Source of the DNA: Hyphomonas pacifica
GTDB lineage: Bacteria > Pseudomonadota > Alphaproteobacteria > Caulobacterales > Hyphomonadaceae
Reading direction: 5' to 3'
Assembly: GCF_000682675.1 (NCBI RefSeq)
Contig: NZ_AWFA01000027.1
Location: 1 to 34,204, forward strand
DNA: 34,204 nt
In this document: positions 23,598 through 31,564 of the stretch, one piece after another
Position numbering within the stretch: the first letter of the stretch is position 1
How the letters are laid out: each line of letters starts with the position of its first letter
Made by a program: the position numbers and the translations under genes
The notes under the pieces: model-generated
The model's input: only the letters and a program-made list of their open reading frames with translations
Database searches by the model: none
What the model was told of the DNA's origin: nothing

Positions 23598-23663
23598 GAC
23601 TCGGGTTAACAATGCTAAATGGTTGTTAATACTATTCCCTTAGCCGTTAAGGGATGAAGATTC
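23598..23663 (+). promoter_or_regulatory. popZ upstream control region: phased TTAA motifs, inverted repeats and two GANTC sites
   Basis: TTAA occurs at 23606, 23626 and 23647, about two helical turns apart. TTAACAA (23606-23612) and TTGTTAA (23623-23629) form a perfect inverted repeat; CCCTTA and TAAGGG (23637-23653) form another. GACTC (23598) and GATTC (23659), both GANTC sites for the CcrM methylase, flank the block. A possible promoter is TTAACA with TACTAT 18 bases on. This resembles CtrA/GcrA-controlled cell-cycle promoters, although the canonical TTAA-N7-TTAA is not present. Confidence 0.45.
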
Positions 23664-23691
23664 GCACGGGAAAACATCAAGGGGCGTACTG

Positions 23692-24438
23692 ATGGCCAAT
23701 GAAGCGCACAAGGAACCGACGATGGAGGAAATCCTGGCGTCGATCCGCAAGATCATTTCTGATGATGATGTCACCCCGGCTCCTGCTGTTGCGCAGACTC
23801 AAGACGAATCGACCGAAGACGTGACCGAGGAAGACGCCTTTGAAAGCCTGGATCTGGCCGAAGCGGATCAGGAGCTGGATGACGTGATGTTTGGCGAAGA
23901 GGAAGCCTTCGAGGCGGATATTGAAAGCTTTGAGAGTTTCGACTCCGAGGAAGACGAGACATCTGAGGCCAGCCCCAGCTTTGAAGACATGCTCGGCACG
24001 GCGCGTGCCATTAGCGAAGAGGCCAAAGCCCAGGCCAAGTCCGAGCCCGAGCCTGATGCAGAGGTGTTGAACCTGTTGAAGGAAGTCACCTCCATTCCGG
24101 AAGAAACGGCTTTCGAGCCGGAGATCGAAACTGCACTTGAACCTGAAAACGCTGCCCCGGCTGACATGCCGGAGCCCGTATCCTTGGAGAAAGACATGGC
24201 GGCCACCGCTCGTTACCAGCAAACCGTTCTGACCGATGACCAAACCGCTGATGCAGCGGCTGGCGCGCTCGGCAAACTCATCTCCAAAATGGACATTGGC
24301 AGCGACAATACGCTCGAAGGCCTGGTCCGCGAGCTGCTCAAGCCGATGATCAAAGAGTGGCTGGATGCCAACCTGCCGAGCATCGTTGAAGAGAAGGTAG
24401 AAGCAGAAGTACAGCGCATTGCCCGCATGGCGCGCTAG
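23692..24438 (+). CDS. popZ: Polar organizing protein PopZ (DUF2497 family)
   Basis: A 248-residue acidic protein with the PopZ layout. The conserved N-terminal helix EPTMEEILASIRKIISDD (8-25) recruits client proteins. A long disordered linker rich in Asp, Glu, Pro and Ala covers about 26-175. The C-terminal oligomerisation helices, TLEGLVRELLKPMIKEW and LPSIVEEKVEAEVQRIA, span about 208-245. In Caulobacter PopZ forms a polar matrix that anchors ParB/parS and cell-cycle kinases. AAGGGG lies 7 bases upstream of the ATG. It lies between tolC and valS, as in Caulobacter, which supports orthology. The linker is longer than in Caulobacter PopZ (177 residues in total there, as I recall). It is cytosolic and polar. 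Confidence 0.95.
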   Translation: MANEAHKEPTMEEILASIRKIISDDDVTPAPAVAQTQDESTEDVTEEDAFESLDLAEADQELDDVMFGEEEAFEADIESFESFDSEEDETSEASPSFEDMLGTARAISEEAKAQAKSEPEPDAEVLNLLKEVTSIPEETAFEPEIETALEPENAAPADMPEPVSLEKDMAATARYQQTVLTDDQTADAAAGALGKLISKMDIGSDNTLEGLVRELLKPMIKEWLDANLPSIVEEKVEAEVQRIARMAR

Positions 24439-24464
24439 CCTCCCCTGATAAAAACGTTATAGGG

Positions 24465-24498
24465 AAGGGCGCGCCTTAACCGGCGCGCCTTTTCTTTT
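24465..24498 (+). terminator. Terminator between popZ and valS
   Basis: GGCGCGCC (24468-24475) pairs with GGCGCGCC (24482-24489) around TTAACC, followed by TTTTCTTTT. Each arm is itself palindromic. It ends only 22 bases before the valS start codon, leaving no room for a separate promoter in between. valS must therefore depend on readthrough or on a promoter upstream of the hairpin, so the element may act as an attenuator. Confidence 0.85.
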
Positions 24499-24520
24499 AC
24501 ACTGGAATACGCCTGAAACG

Positions 24521-27259
24521 ATGCTCGACCAAAGATTTGATCCCGCCGAAGCCGAACCGCGCCTGTACAAGGCCTGGGAAGAGTCCGGATGCTTCAAGCC
24601 ATCCGGCGACACCTCTGCGCAGGCCTATTCCATCGTCATCCCGCCACCAAACGTGACCGGCGTGCTGCATATGGGCCACGCGCTGAACAATACGCTGCAG
24701 GATCTGCTGATCCGGTTTGAGCGGATGCGCGGCAAGAATGTGCTCTGGCAGCCTGGAACGGACCATGCCGGCATTGCGACGCAAATGGTCGTCGAGCGCA
24801 AGCTGGCCGAAGAAGGCAATCAGGACCGCCGCTCCATGGGCCGCGACGCCTTTGTGGACCGCGTCTGGGCATGGCGTGAGGAATCCGGCGGCGCGATTGT
24901 CGGCCAGCTGAAGCGCCTTGGCGCGTCTTGCGACTGGTCGCGCGAAGCCTTCACGATGGGCGACCGGAACGACCCCGACAACAACATGATGCGTGCCGTA
25001 ACCAAGGTGTTTGTCGAGCTCTACAAGAAGGGCCTGATCTATCGCGACAAGCGCCTCGTGAACTGGGATCCGCACTTCCAGACGGCGATTTCAGACCTCG
25101 AAGTCGACCAGCGCGAAGTGCCGGGCCATTACTGGCATCTGCGCTATCCGCTGGCCGATGGCGTTACCTATGAGCATCCGATCAAGGATGAAGAGGGCAA
25201 TGTCACGGGCACCGAGACGCGCGATTATATCGTGGTCGCAACTTCCCGCCCGGAAACCATGCTGGGCGATACCGGCGTGGCCGTACACCCGGAAGACCCG
25301 CGCTATGCTGGCCTGATCGGCAAGTTCGTTGAGCTGCCCATTGTTGGCCGCCGCGTGCCGATCATTGCCGATGACTATGCGGACCCGGAAAAGGGCTCCG
25401 GCGCTGTGAAAATTACCCCGGCGCACGACTTCAACGACTTTGAAGTCGGCAAGCGCGCGGGCCATACGCCGCTGAACATTCTGAACTCTGTTGCCGCCAT
25501 TGTGGACGGGGCCGAGGCGGATGCGGCTGGAATCCCGGCAGACTATCGTGGCCTCGACCGGTTCAAGGCGCGCAAGAAGGTGGTCGAAGCCTTTGAGGCG
25601 GCTGAATTGCTGCAGGAAATCGAAGACCTGAAGATTGAGCAGCCCTTTGGCGATCGCTCCAACGTGGTCATCGAGCCGTGGATGACGGATCAATGGTATG
25701 TCGACGCCAAGACGATGGCGCAGCCGGCCATTGAAGCGGTGAAAACCGGCAAGACCCGGTTCGTGCCCGAGAACTGGGAAAAGACCTATTACAACTGGAT
25801 GGACAACATCCAGCCCTGGTGCGTCTCCCGCCAGCTCTGGTGGGGGCATCGGATCCCGGCTTGGTATGACGAAGATGGCAATGTCTATGTTGCGTACTCT
25901 GAGGAAGAGGCGGAGGCCGAGGCGGGCAAGGGCAAGAAACTGGTTCAGGACGAAGACGTTCTCGACACCTGGTTCTCTTCCGCGCTGTGGCCGTTCACGA
26001 CCATGGGCTGGCCGGACAAGACGCCGGAACTGGAAACCTTCTATCCGACGGCGACGCTGATCACCGCGTTCGACATCATCTTCTTCTGGGTTGCCCGGAT
26101 GATGATGATGGGTATCGAATTCATGGGTGAAGTTCCGTTCCCGGACGTCTACATCCACGCGCTCGTGCTGGACGAGAAGGGCCAGAAGATGTCCAAGTCC
26201 AAGGGCAATGCCATGGACCCGCTGGAACTGGTGGATGAATACGGCGCTGACGCGCTGCGCTTTACCATGACGGCGATGGCTGCGCAGGGGCGCAACATCC
26301 GCTTGTCGAAACAGCGCGTGGAAGGTTATCGCAACTTCGCCACCAAGCTGTGGAACGCGGCCCGCTTTGCCGAGATGAATGAATGCGGCGCACCGGGCGA
26401 GATGGATTATGCCGCGGTGAAAAGCCCGGTGAACCGCTGGATCCTCAGCGAGTTGTCCCAATGCGCGGCAGATGTGACGCGCGGCCTGGAAGACTATCGC
26501 TTCAACGAGGCTTCGGACGCGCTCTACAAATTCATCTGGAACACGCTTTGTGACTGGTATCTTGAGCTCATCAAGCCGCTGCTGGCCGGCATGGACGATA
26601 CCGACAAGCAGGAAACCCGCGCTGTCTGTGGCTATGTGCTGGATGAGACGCTGAAGCTGTTGCATCCCTTCATGCCATTTGTGACGGAAGAGCTGTGGGA
26701 GCGCCGCTCTCCGGGCCGAGCCGCGAGCAAGGGCTTCCTGATGAGTCAGAGCTGGCCGGCCGGTGAGCCGTTCACGGATGAAGCTGCAACGGCCGAGATC
26801 GACTGGGTGATCGACATGATCACCGAGATCCGCTCCCTGCGGAATGATCTGGGCGTGCCGGCAGGCTCCCGCGTGCCTTTGACGCTGGTCAATGCAGGCT
26901 CCGAGATAGAGCAAAGGGCCATGCGCCATGAAGATGTCCTGAAGCGCCTGGCGCGTCTGGAAGACATCTCCATGACGGAAACTTCTCCGGAAGGCGCAGT
27001 CTCGGTTGTCGTTGGTGAGACCGTGTCCGCTCTCTCGATTGCTGACTTTGTAGACATCGAAGAAGTCCGCAAGCGCCTCGACAAGGAACTCGGCCAGCTC
27101 GACAAGGACATCACGTCCACCGAGAAGAAGCTCTCCAATGAGAATTTCGTCTCCCGGGCGCCGGAAGAGATCGTTGAAGAGAACCGCGAGCGTGTCCGTG
27201 ATTGGACGGCGCGCCGGGAAAAACTGCAAGCGGCCCGCAAGGGGCTTGAAGGTCTCTGA
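24521..27259 (+). CDS. valS: Valyl-tRNA synthetase
   Basis: A 912-residue class I synthetase of normal length. The HIGH motif is HMGH (50-53) within PPPNVTGVLHMGHALNNT. The editing (CP1) domain spans about 150-400, with TSRPETMLGDTGVAVHP. KMSKS is at 556-560 (GQKMSKSKGNAMDPLELVDEYGADALR), followed by the anticodon-binding domain and a C-terminal coiled coil (about 845-912, rich in Lys/Glu/Leu) that contacts the tRNA. It charges tRNA-Val and hydrolyses misformed Thr-tRNA-Val. The Shine-Dalgarno sequence is weak, and a hairpin with a T run lies immediately upstream, so expression may be controlled at readthrough. It is an essential gene adjacent to popZ. Confidence 0.98.
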   Translation: MLDQRFDPAEAEPRLYKAWEESGCFKPSGDTSAQAYSIVIPPPNVTGVLHMGHALNNTLQDLLIRFERMRGKNVLWQPGTDHAGIATQMVVERKLAEEGNQDRRSMGRDAFVDRVWAWREESGGAIVGQLKRLGASCDWSREAFTMGDRNDPDNNMMRAVTKVFVELYKKGLIYRDKRLVNWDPHFQTAISDLEVDQREVPGHYWHLRYPLADGVTYEHPIKDEEGNVTGTETRDYIVVATSRPETMLGDTGVAVHPEDPRYAGLIGKFVELPIVGRRVPIIADDYADPEKGSGAVKITPAHDFNDFEVGKRAGHTPLNILNSVAAIVDGAEADAAGIPADYRGLDRFKARKKVVEAFEAAELLQEIEDLKIEQPFGDRSNVVIEPWMTDQWYVDAKTMAQPAIEAVKTGKTRFVPENWEKTYYNWMDNIQPWCVSRQLWWGHRIPAWYDEDGNVYVAYSEEEAEAEAGKGKKLVQDEDVLDTWFSSALWPFTTMGWPDKTPELETFYPTATLITAFDIIFFWVARMMMMGIEFMGEVPFPDVYIHALVLDEKGQKMSKSKGNAMDPLELVDEYGADALRFTMTAMAAQGRNIRLSKQRVEGYRNFATKLWNAARFAEMNECGAPGEMDYAAVKSPVNRWILSELSQCAADVTRGLEDYRFNEASDALYKFIWNTLCDWYLELIKPLLAGMDDTDKQETRAVCGYVLDETLKLLHPFMPFVTEELWERRSPGRAASKGFLMSQSWPAGEPFTDEAATAEIDWVIDMITEIRSLRNDLGVPAGSRVPLTLVNAGSEIEQRAMRHEDVLKRLARLEDISMTETSPEGAVSVVVGETVSALSIADFVDIEEVRKRLDKELGQLDKDITSTEKKLSNENFVSRAPEEIVEENRERVRDWTARREKLQAARKGLEGL

Positions 27260-27302
27260 TCAATGGGGGCATCCTGTCGTCAAATGAACAGGAGCCTCCC
27301 AT

Positions 27303-28292
27303 ATGATCCTTCGTATTTTCGCAATCGCTGCGGCGGCTGCGCTAAGTGCCTGTGCCACAACCCCGAAGCCGGAGGTGGACGTGCCTGAGTGGCGGCTGGT
27401 GATCCATGGCGGGGCTGGCGTCATCACGCGTGACGGCATGACGCCGGAAACGGAAGCGGCCTATACTTCCGCCCTGCAAACCGCGCTGGAAGCCGGGGCA
27501 GATGTGCTGCGCAATGGCGGTAGTGCGCTGGATGCGGTCGAGGCGGCGGTCATCCCGATGGAAAATGATCCGCTGTTCAATGCGGGCTATGGCGCAGTAT
27601 TCACGGCGGCAGGGGTGCATGAGCTGGATGCCTCAATCATGGATGGTCGCGACAGAAATGCCGGCGCTGTCACCGGCGTGACCCGCGTAAAGAACCCGAT
27701 CAAGGCGGCGCGCGCTGTTATGGACAAATCGGAGCATGTCATGTTCGCCGGGGAGGGCGCAGACCGCTTTGCCGAGTCACAGCAGCTGGAAATTGTCGAC
27801 AATTCCTATTTCGACACCGATCGTCGCCGCCAGTCGCTTGAGCGCGTACTGGAAGAGCAGGTCCGCCAGGCTGCAGATCGCCATGGCACGGTCGGCGCTG
27901 TCGCCATCGATTCCGAGGGTAATCTTGCCGCGGCGACCACGACCGGCGGCATGACCGCGAAGGCCATGGGCCGTGTCGGCGATTCGCCCCTGATCGGCGC
28001 GGCGACCTATGCCGAGAATGGCGTCTGCGCTGTCTCTGCCACCGGGCATGGCGAATACTTCATCCGCGTCGGCGTGGCGAAGACAATCTGCGACCGGGTC
28101 AAACTGGCTGGCGACAGCATTGATGAGGCGGCGCGTGTCGCGCTCGGCGAGGTGGCTGCACTGGGCGGCGATGGCGGCGTGATTGTGATAGATGGAGACG
28201 GACATTATGCCTTCGAATTCAATTCCGAAGGCATGTATCGCGGCATGATTGACGCGACCGGTAGCCAAATCGCCATTTATGGTGACGAATAA
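27303..28292 (+). CDS. Isoaspartyl peptidase/L-asparaginase (T2 Ntn-hydrolase), predicted lipoprotein
   Basis: A 329-residue N-terminal-nucleophile hydrolase. The N-terminus is a lipoprotein signal with lipobox LSAC (14-17), so Cys17 would be lipidated. The mature enzyme has VIHGGAG (33-39), DPLFNAGYGAVF (89-100) and LDASIMDG (108-115), and self-cleaves at HG-TVGAVAID, making Thr196 the nucleophile; GGMTAK and GGDGGV follow. Such enzymes remove isoaspartyl residues from dipeptides or hydrolyse asparagine; most relatives I know are cytosolic or periplasmic without a lipid anchor. AGGAG lies 8 bases before the ATG. It lies 43 bases after valS and 38 before the DUF3137 gene, so partial cotranscription is possible. 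Confidence 0.93.
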   Translation: MILRIFAIAAAAALSACATTPKPEVDVPEWRLVIHGGAGVITRDGMTPETEAAYTSALQTALEAGADVLRNGGSALDAVEAAVIPMENDPLFNAGYGAVFTAAGVHELDASIMDGRDRNAGAVTGVTRVKNPIKAARAVMDKSEHVMFAGEGADRFAESQQLEIVDNSYFDTDRRRQSLERVLEEQVRQAADRHGTVGAVAIDSEGNLAAATTTGGMTAKAMGRVGDSPLIGAATYAENGVCAVSATGHGEYFIRVGVAKTICDRVKLAGDSIDEAARVALGEVAALGGDGGVIVIDGDGHYAFEFNSEGMYRGMIDATGSQIAIYGDE

Positions 28293-28330
28293 AGCCCTTT
28301 GCGGGCTGAAACGGATCGGGGAAACTCTGC

Positions 28331-29356
28331 ATGACGGATAAGCAAACAGATATGGGGGCAGGCGGGCTGGACCCGGATGTGGTCAATGGCCTGAAAGACC
28401 TGCCCGAGGAGTTCCGGGACTTTCCGCGCATCTATCAGGAGGAGATCCGCCCCGCCCTGCTGGCGCGTGAGGGAGACCGTCAGGACGCGGTCTCAAAGGC
28501 CCGCAAGGCGCGTTATGTCGGCATTGCTGTAGCTGTCTTGGGCGTCGTGATCGGGCTGGCCGTTATTCGCCAGCCTTTTGTGGCATTCATCTCTGTTATC
28601 GTCGGTGTGGGCTATCTCTATTGGGGCGGGCGGGATGTCCGGAAAGTGGGGCGTGAGGCCAAGGATCTGATCGTTTTGCCGGTGGCGCAGCATCTTGGGC
28701 TCAACTTCATCGCCGTCCCGGGCGCAGTCGATACGATCTACAAGCACCATGATGTCGGCATCGTGCCCAGCTGGGACAGGGCCAGCTATGAGGATCATCT
28801 GACCGGCCAACGTCATGGCGTCGATTTCGAACTCTTCGAAGCGCATCTGGAAGAGCGCCGCACAAGCACCGATTCCAAAGGCCGCACCAAAACGACCTGG
28901 GTCACTGTCTTTCAGGGGCAGTGTCTAAGGTTTGATTTCCCGAAAAAATTCTATGGACGTACGCTGGTGACGCGCGATGCTGGTATCTTCAATCGATTCG
29001 GCGGCGGCAACGGGTTGCGGCGTGCGAGTCTAGAAGACCCAAGATTCGAAAAGATTTTTGAAGTCTACACCACAGACCAGGTCGAGAGCCGATTCCTGCT
29101 GACGCCGGACCTGATGCAGAAACTCGTCGATCTGGAAGAGGCCTTCCATGGTGGGCGTTTGAAGTGCGCGTTCAATGAAGGCCAGATGTATATTACGCTG
29201 GAAGGGGGCAACCTGTTTGAGCCCGGCAGCATGTTCAAACCCTTCGACAGTGTGGATCGCGTCAAAGAGCTGCTGAATGATTTTGCTGCCATGTTCCAGA
29301 TCATCGACGCCGTGCTTGCCAGTCGCCGGCGCGAAGCGCAGGAACGCGGCGACTAA
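28331..29356 (+). CDS. DUF3137-family membrane protein
   Basis: A 341-residue protein that I recognise as DUF3137-like; its function is unknown. The N-terminal 60 residues are charged and helical (LPEEFRDFPRIYQEEIRPAL). Two membrane helices at about 62-79 and 83-98 form a hairpin. The C-terminal 240 residues form a soluble domain with HLEERRTSTDSKGRTKTTWVTVFQGQCLRFDFPKKF-like strands (the segment lies at about 172-207), RFLLTPDLMQKL and LEGGNLFEPG. That pattern, a short sequence for a tested surface followed by strands, is typical of the family but gives no catalytic clue. GGGGAAA lies upstream of the ATG. It has no obvious functional partner. Confidence 0.82.
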   Translation: MTDKQTDMGAGGLDPDVVNGLKDLPEEFRDFPRIYQEEIRPALLAREGDRQDAVSKARKARYVGIAVAVLGVVIGLAVIRQPFVAFISVIVGVGYLYWGGRDVRKVGREAKDLIVLPVAQHLGLNFIAVPGAVDTIYKHHDVGIVPSWDRASYEDHLTGQRHGVDFELFEAHLEERRTSTDSKGRTKTTWVTVFQGQCLRFDFPKKFYGRTLVTRDAGIFNRFGGGNGLRRASLEDPRFEKIFEVYTTDQVESRFLLTPDLMQKLVDLEEAFHGGRLKCAFNEGQMYITLEGGNLFEPGSMFKPFDSVDRVKELLNDFAAMFQIIDAVLASRRREAQERGD

Positions 29357-29449
29357 GGGGCAAATGAGGCAGTGTGTGGGCAGGCTTGTTCAGCTTTGCT
29401 TCAGTGGAAATATGCAAGGAAAACCAGTAACTTGCAGAAAGGCCCTCCC

Positions 29450-29830
29450 ATGATCAGGACTTGCGTGACCGCTATGATTATTGCTCTGGCCGCCCAAGGC
29501 GCCATGGCGGATGCCATGACGGCAGCGGACATCAAACGCTGCAAGGCGATGCAGGCAACGCTCGCCCCGAAGACGGCCGAGATCGAGGAGATGAAGGCCA
29601 AACGGGATGAATTGGCGGTCACGGTAGAGGCGCGCGGTGAAGCCTGGGAAGATGCTGAAACGTTGCGCCTGGCATCGGCTAAACATGCCGCCAAGGCAGA
29701 TGAGGCCAAGCAAGCCTACGAGGCCGGGAAGAAGAAACTGATGCAGTCCGAACAGGCCCTGCAGGCCACGGTGCGACAGTTCAACCAGGACATCGCGGCC
29801 TACAACCAGACCTGCTCAACTGAAGAATAA
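29450..29830 (+). CDS. Small periplasmic coiled-coil protein, function unknown
   Basis: A 126-residue protein that I do not recognise. The start ATG 29450 is preceded by AAAGG; an open frame extends upstream, but the signal peptide begins here. Residues 1-20 are a signal peptide ending AMA before DAMTAADI. The rest is almost entirely helical and charged (40-115, heptad-like, Ala/Glu/Lys-rich). Cys31 and Cys122 sit near the two ends of this helical region, so a disulfide could close a helical hairpin (inference). It follows the DUF3137 gene by 93 bases and is followed by a terminator. Confidence 0.75.
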   Translation: MIRTCVTAMIIALAAQGAMADAMTAADIKRCKAMQATLAPKTAEIEEMKAKRDELAVTVEARGEAWEDAETLRLASAKHAAKADEAKQAYEAGKKKLMQSEQALQATVRQFNQDIAAYNQTCSTEE

Positions 29831-29855
29831 GCGCCTGAGAAGAATTTTCCTCTGG

Positions 29856-29889
29856 ACTGCCCGGCCCGTTGCCGGGCAGTTTATGTTTG
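29856..29889 (+). terminator. Terminator after the small periplasmic protein gene
   Basis: ACTGCCCGGC (29856-29865) pairs perfectly over 10 bases with GCCGGGCAGT (29871-29880) around CCGTT, followed by the broken T tract TTTATGTTT. It lies 25 bases after the stop codon. Confidence 0.82.
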
Positions 29890-29940
29890 CGCTAGCATAA
29901 GCTTCGTTTGGTTGAGGGTGCACTCAGGAAATAGCAAGAA

Positions 29941-29954
29941 TGTCAACGTTGACA
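29941..29954. promoter_or_regulatory. LacI-family-type operator overlapping a perfect -35 box
   Basis: TGTCAACGTTGACA is a perfect 14-bp palindrome with the central CG preferred by LacI-family regulators. Its right half is TTGACA (29949-29954), an ideal -35 hexamer. A convincing -10 box is not obvious (CCTAGTTC at 29973 resembles the Caulobacter -10 form). It lies 111 bases before the MFS sugar porter start, so sugar-responsive repression of the transporter and GH3 genes is likely. No LacI-type gene is in the window. Confidence 0.6.
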
Positions 29955-30065
29955 GACGGTTTCTCATGATGTCCTAGTTCTTAAATCCAAAATGGGGCAT
30001 AGCATCGATTATAACGACACGTGGCAGGAACTGACCTGTCACTGCAAACATGGGAGGGCGCGCGC

Positions 30066-31493
30066 ATGAGCGACGCATCACTGAATCCAAAGGTGGAATC
30101 CGGGGAGGGCAGCTTTGCGCAGGTCCTTCTCATTACCGCCGTCGCGACCATTGGCGGTTTTCTGTTCGGCTTCGACTCGGGCGTGATCAACGGTACGGTT
30201 GAAGGCCTGAAGTCCGCCTTCCAGTCTCAGGATATCGGCACAGGCTTCAACGTTGCATCCATGCTGCTGGGCTGCGCTGTCGGAGCAGCGCTTGCGGGCA
30301 GCCTGTCTGACGCCTTCGGTCGCCGCACAATGATGATCGCCGCTGCGATCTGTTTTATCATCTCTGCCTGGGGCTCTGGCGTGTCAGGCTCCTCGGCGGA
30401 ATTTGTCGTCTATCGCGTGATTGGCGGCCTTGCTGTCGGTGCCGCGAGCGTCATGTCGCCGGCCTATATTTCAGAGGTGGCCCCCGCCAAGTATCGGGGT
30501 CGGCTTTCCTCTATCCAGCAGGTCGCCATCATTTCCGGTCTCTTCATTGCGTTCCTGTCGAACTATCTGATCGCGCAGGCAACCGGCGGATCCGCCCTCA
30601 ATGAATGGCTGCTTGGCTATGAGGGCTGGCGGTGGATGTTCTGGGTAGAGCTTCTGCCGGCAATCTTCTTCCTGGTCGCGTTGCTGTTCATTCCGGAAAG
30701 CCCGCGCTTTCTGGTGGCGCAGGGCTCATCCGAGCGTGCCCGGTCTGTGCTGACACGTCTCGCCGGAGCGCGTGCTGCAAAACGCAAGGTGGATGAGATT
30801 GAGGAATCCCTCGCCAACGACCACAAGCCGTCCATTCGTGATGCACTTGGCAAGTTCGGCTTCCGCCCGATTGTCTGGGTCGGTATCGGCTTGGCCGTGT
30901 TCCAGCAACTCGTTGGTATCAACGTGGTGTTCTATTATGGCGCCGTGCTGTGGCAGGCGGTTGGCTTCTCGGAAGGCGACGCGCTTCTGATCAATGTGAT
31001 CTCGGGTGCGGTATCGATCATTGCCGTGATCATTGCCTTGTTGCTGATTGACAGGATTGGTCGCAAGCCGCTGCTATGGGTTGGCTCTGTCGGCATGACA
31101 GTGACGCTGGCCACTGTGACATTCTGCTTCTCGCAGGCTGTACGCGTGGACGGTGTGGTTAGCCTGCCGGGCAGCTACGGCCTGATCGCGCTTCTGGCGG
31201 CAAATGCGTATGTGATGTTCTTCAACGCATCCTGGGGCCCGGTCATGTGGGTTGCGCTGGGCGAGATGTTCCCGAACCAGGTGCGCGGAGCAGGTCTGGC
31301 CGTATCCGGATTTGCGCAGTGGATTGCCAATTTCGCGATCACGATGACCTTCCCGATCATGCTGGCGACAGCAGGCGTGGGGCTGACGGGAGCCTATGGC
31401 TTCTACGCGATCTGCGCTCTGATCTCTGTCTTCTTCGTCGTCTGGGCGGTGAAGGAAACCAAAGGTCTCGAACTCGAAGACATGCAGGGCTAA
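30066..31493 (+). CDS. MFS sugar porter
   Basis: A 475-residue, 12-helix transporter of the sugar porter family. The start is ATG 30066, with GGGAGG 8 bases upstream. Signatures include GFLFGFDSGVINGTVEGL in TM1, SLSDAFGRRTMM (loop 2-3), the PESPRFLVAQG motif at the end of TM6, QQLVGINVVFYYGAVLW in TM7 (sugar-binding QQ-x-x-G-x-N), DRIGRKPLLWVGS (loop 8-9) and the C-terminal KETKGLELEDM. These point to proton-coupled hexose or pentose uptake across the inner membrane. The GH3 gene follows after a terminator, and a LacI-type operator precedes the gene. Glucose or another glucan-derived sugar is the likely cargo (inference). Confidence 0.95.
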   Translation: MSDASLNPKVESGEGSFAQVLLITAVATIGGFLFGFDSGVINGTVEGLKSAFQSQDIGTGFNVASMLLGCAVGAALAGSLSDAFGRRTMMIAAAICFIISAWGSGVSGSSAEFVVYRVIGGLAVGAASVMSPAYISEVAPAKYRGRLSSIQQVAIISGLFIAFLSNYLIAQATGGSALNEWLLGYEGWRWMFWVELLPAIFFLVALLFIPESPRFLVAQGSSERARSVLTRLAGARAAKRKVDEIEESLANDHKPSIRDALGKFGFRPIVWVGIGLAVFQQLVGINVVFYYGAVLWQAVGFSEGDALLINVISGAVSIIAVIIALLLIDRIGRKPLLWVGSVGMTVTLATVTFCFSQAVRVDGVVSLPGSYGLIALLAANAYVMFFNASWGPVMWVALGEMFPNQVRGAGLAVSGFAQWIANFAITMTFPIMLATAGVGLTGAYGFYAICALISVFFVVWAVKETKGLELEDMQG

Positions 31494-31508
31494 GCCCGCA
31501 ATTCTCAA

Positions 31509-31539
31509 GCCTCTGCCGGAAGACCGGCGGGGGCTTTTT
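31509..31539 (+). terminator. Intercistronic terminator between the sugar porter and GH3 genes
   Basis: GCCTCTGCCGG pairs with CCGGCGGGGGC (11 pairs, two G-U) around AAGA, followed by five T. It is 15 bases past the porter stop and 25 bases before the GH3 start. It probably lowers GH3 expression relative to the porter, or partly separates the units. Confidence 0.8.
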
Positions 31540-31564
31540 ACATAAAATTCCGTGGGAGGAAGTT

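Noticed and set aside
25091-27229. A 712-codon open frame antisense to valS
   Set aside because: It lies wholly opposite a certain valS gene. The translation has no recognisable motif, and long antisense frames are expected in GC-rich coding DNA.
31247-31564. Upstream extension of the GH3 reading frame into the sugar porter gene
   Set aside because: The extension has no signal sequence and crosses a terminator, whereas ATG 31565 has a strong site and starts a lipoprotein signal.
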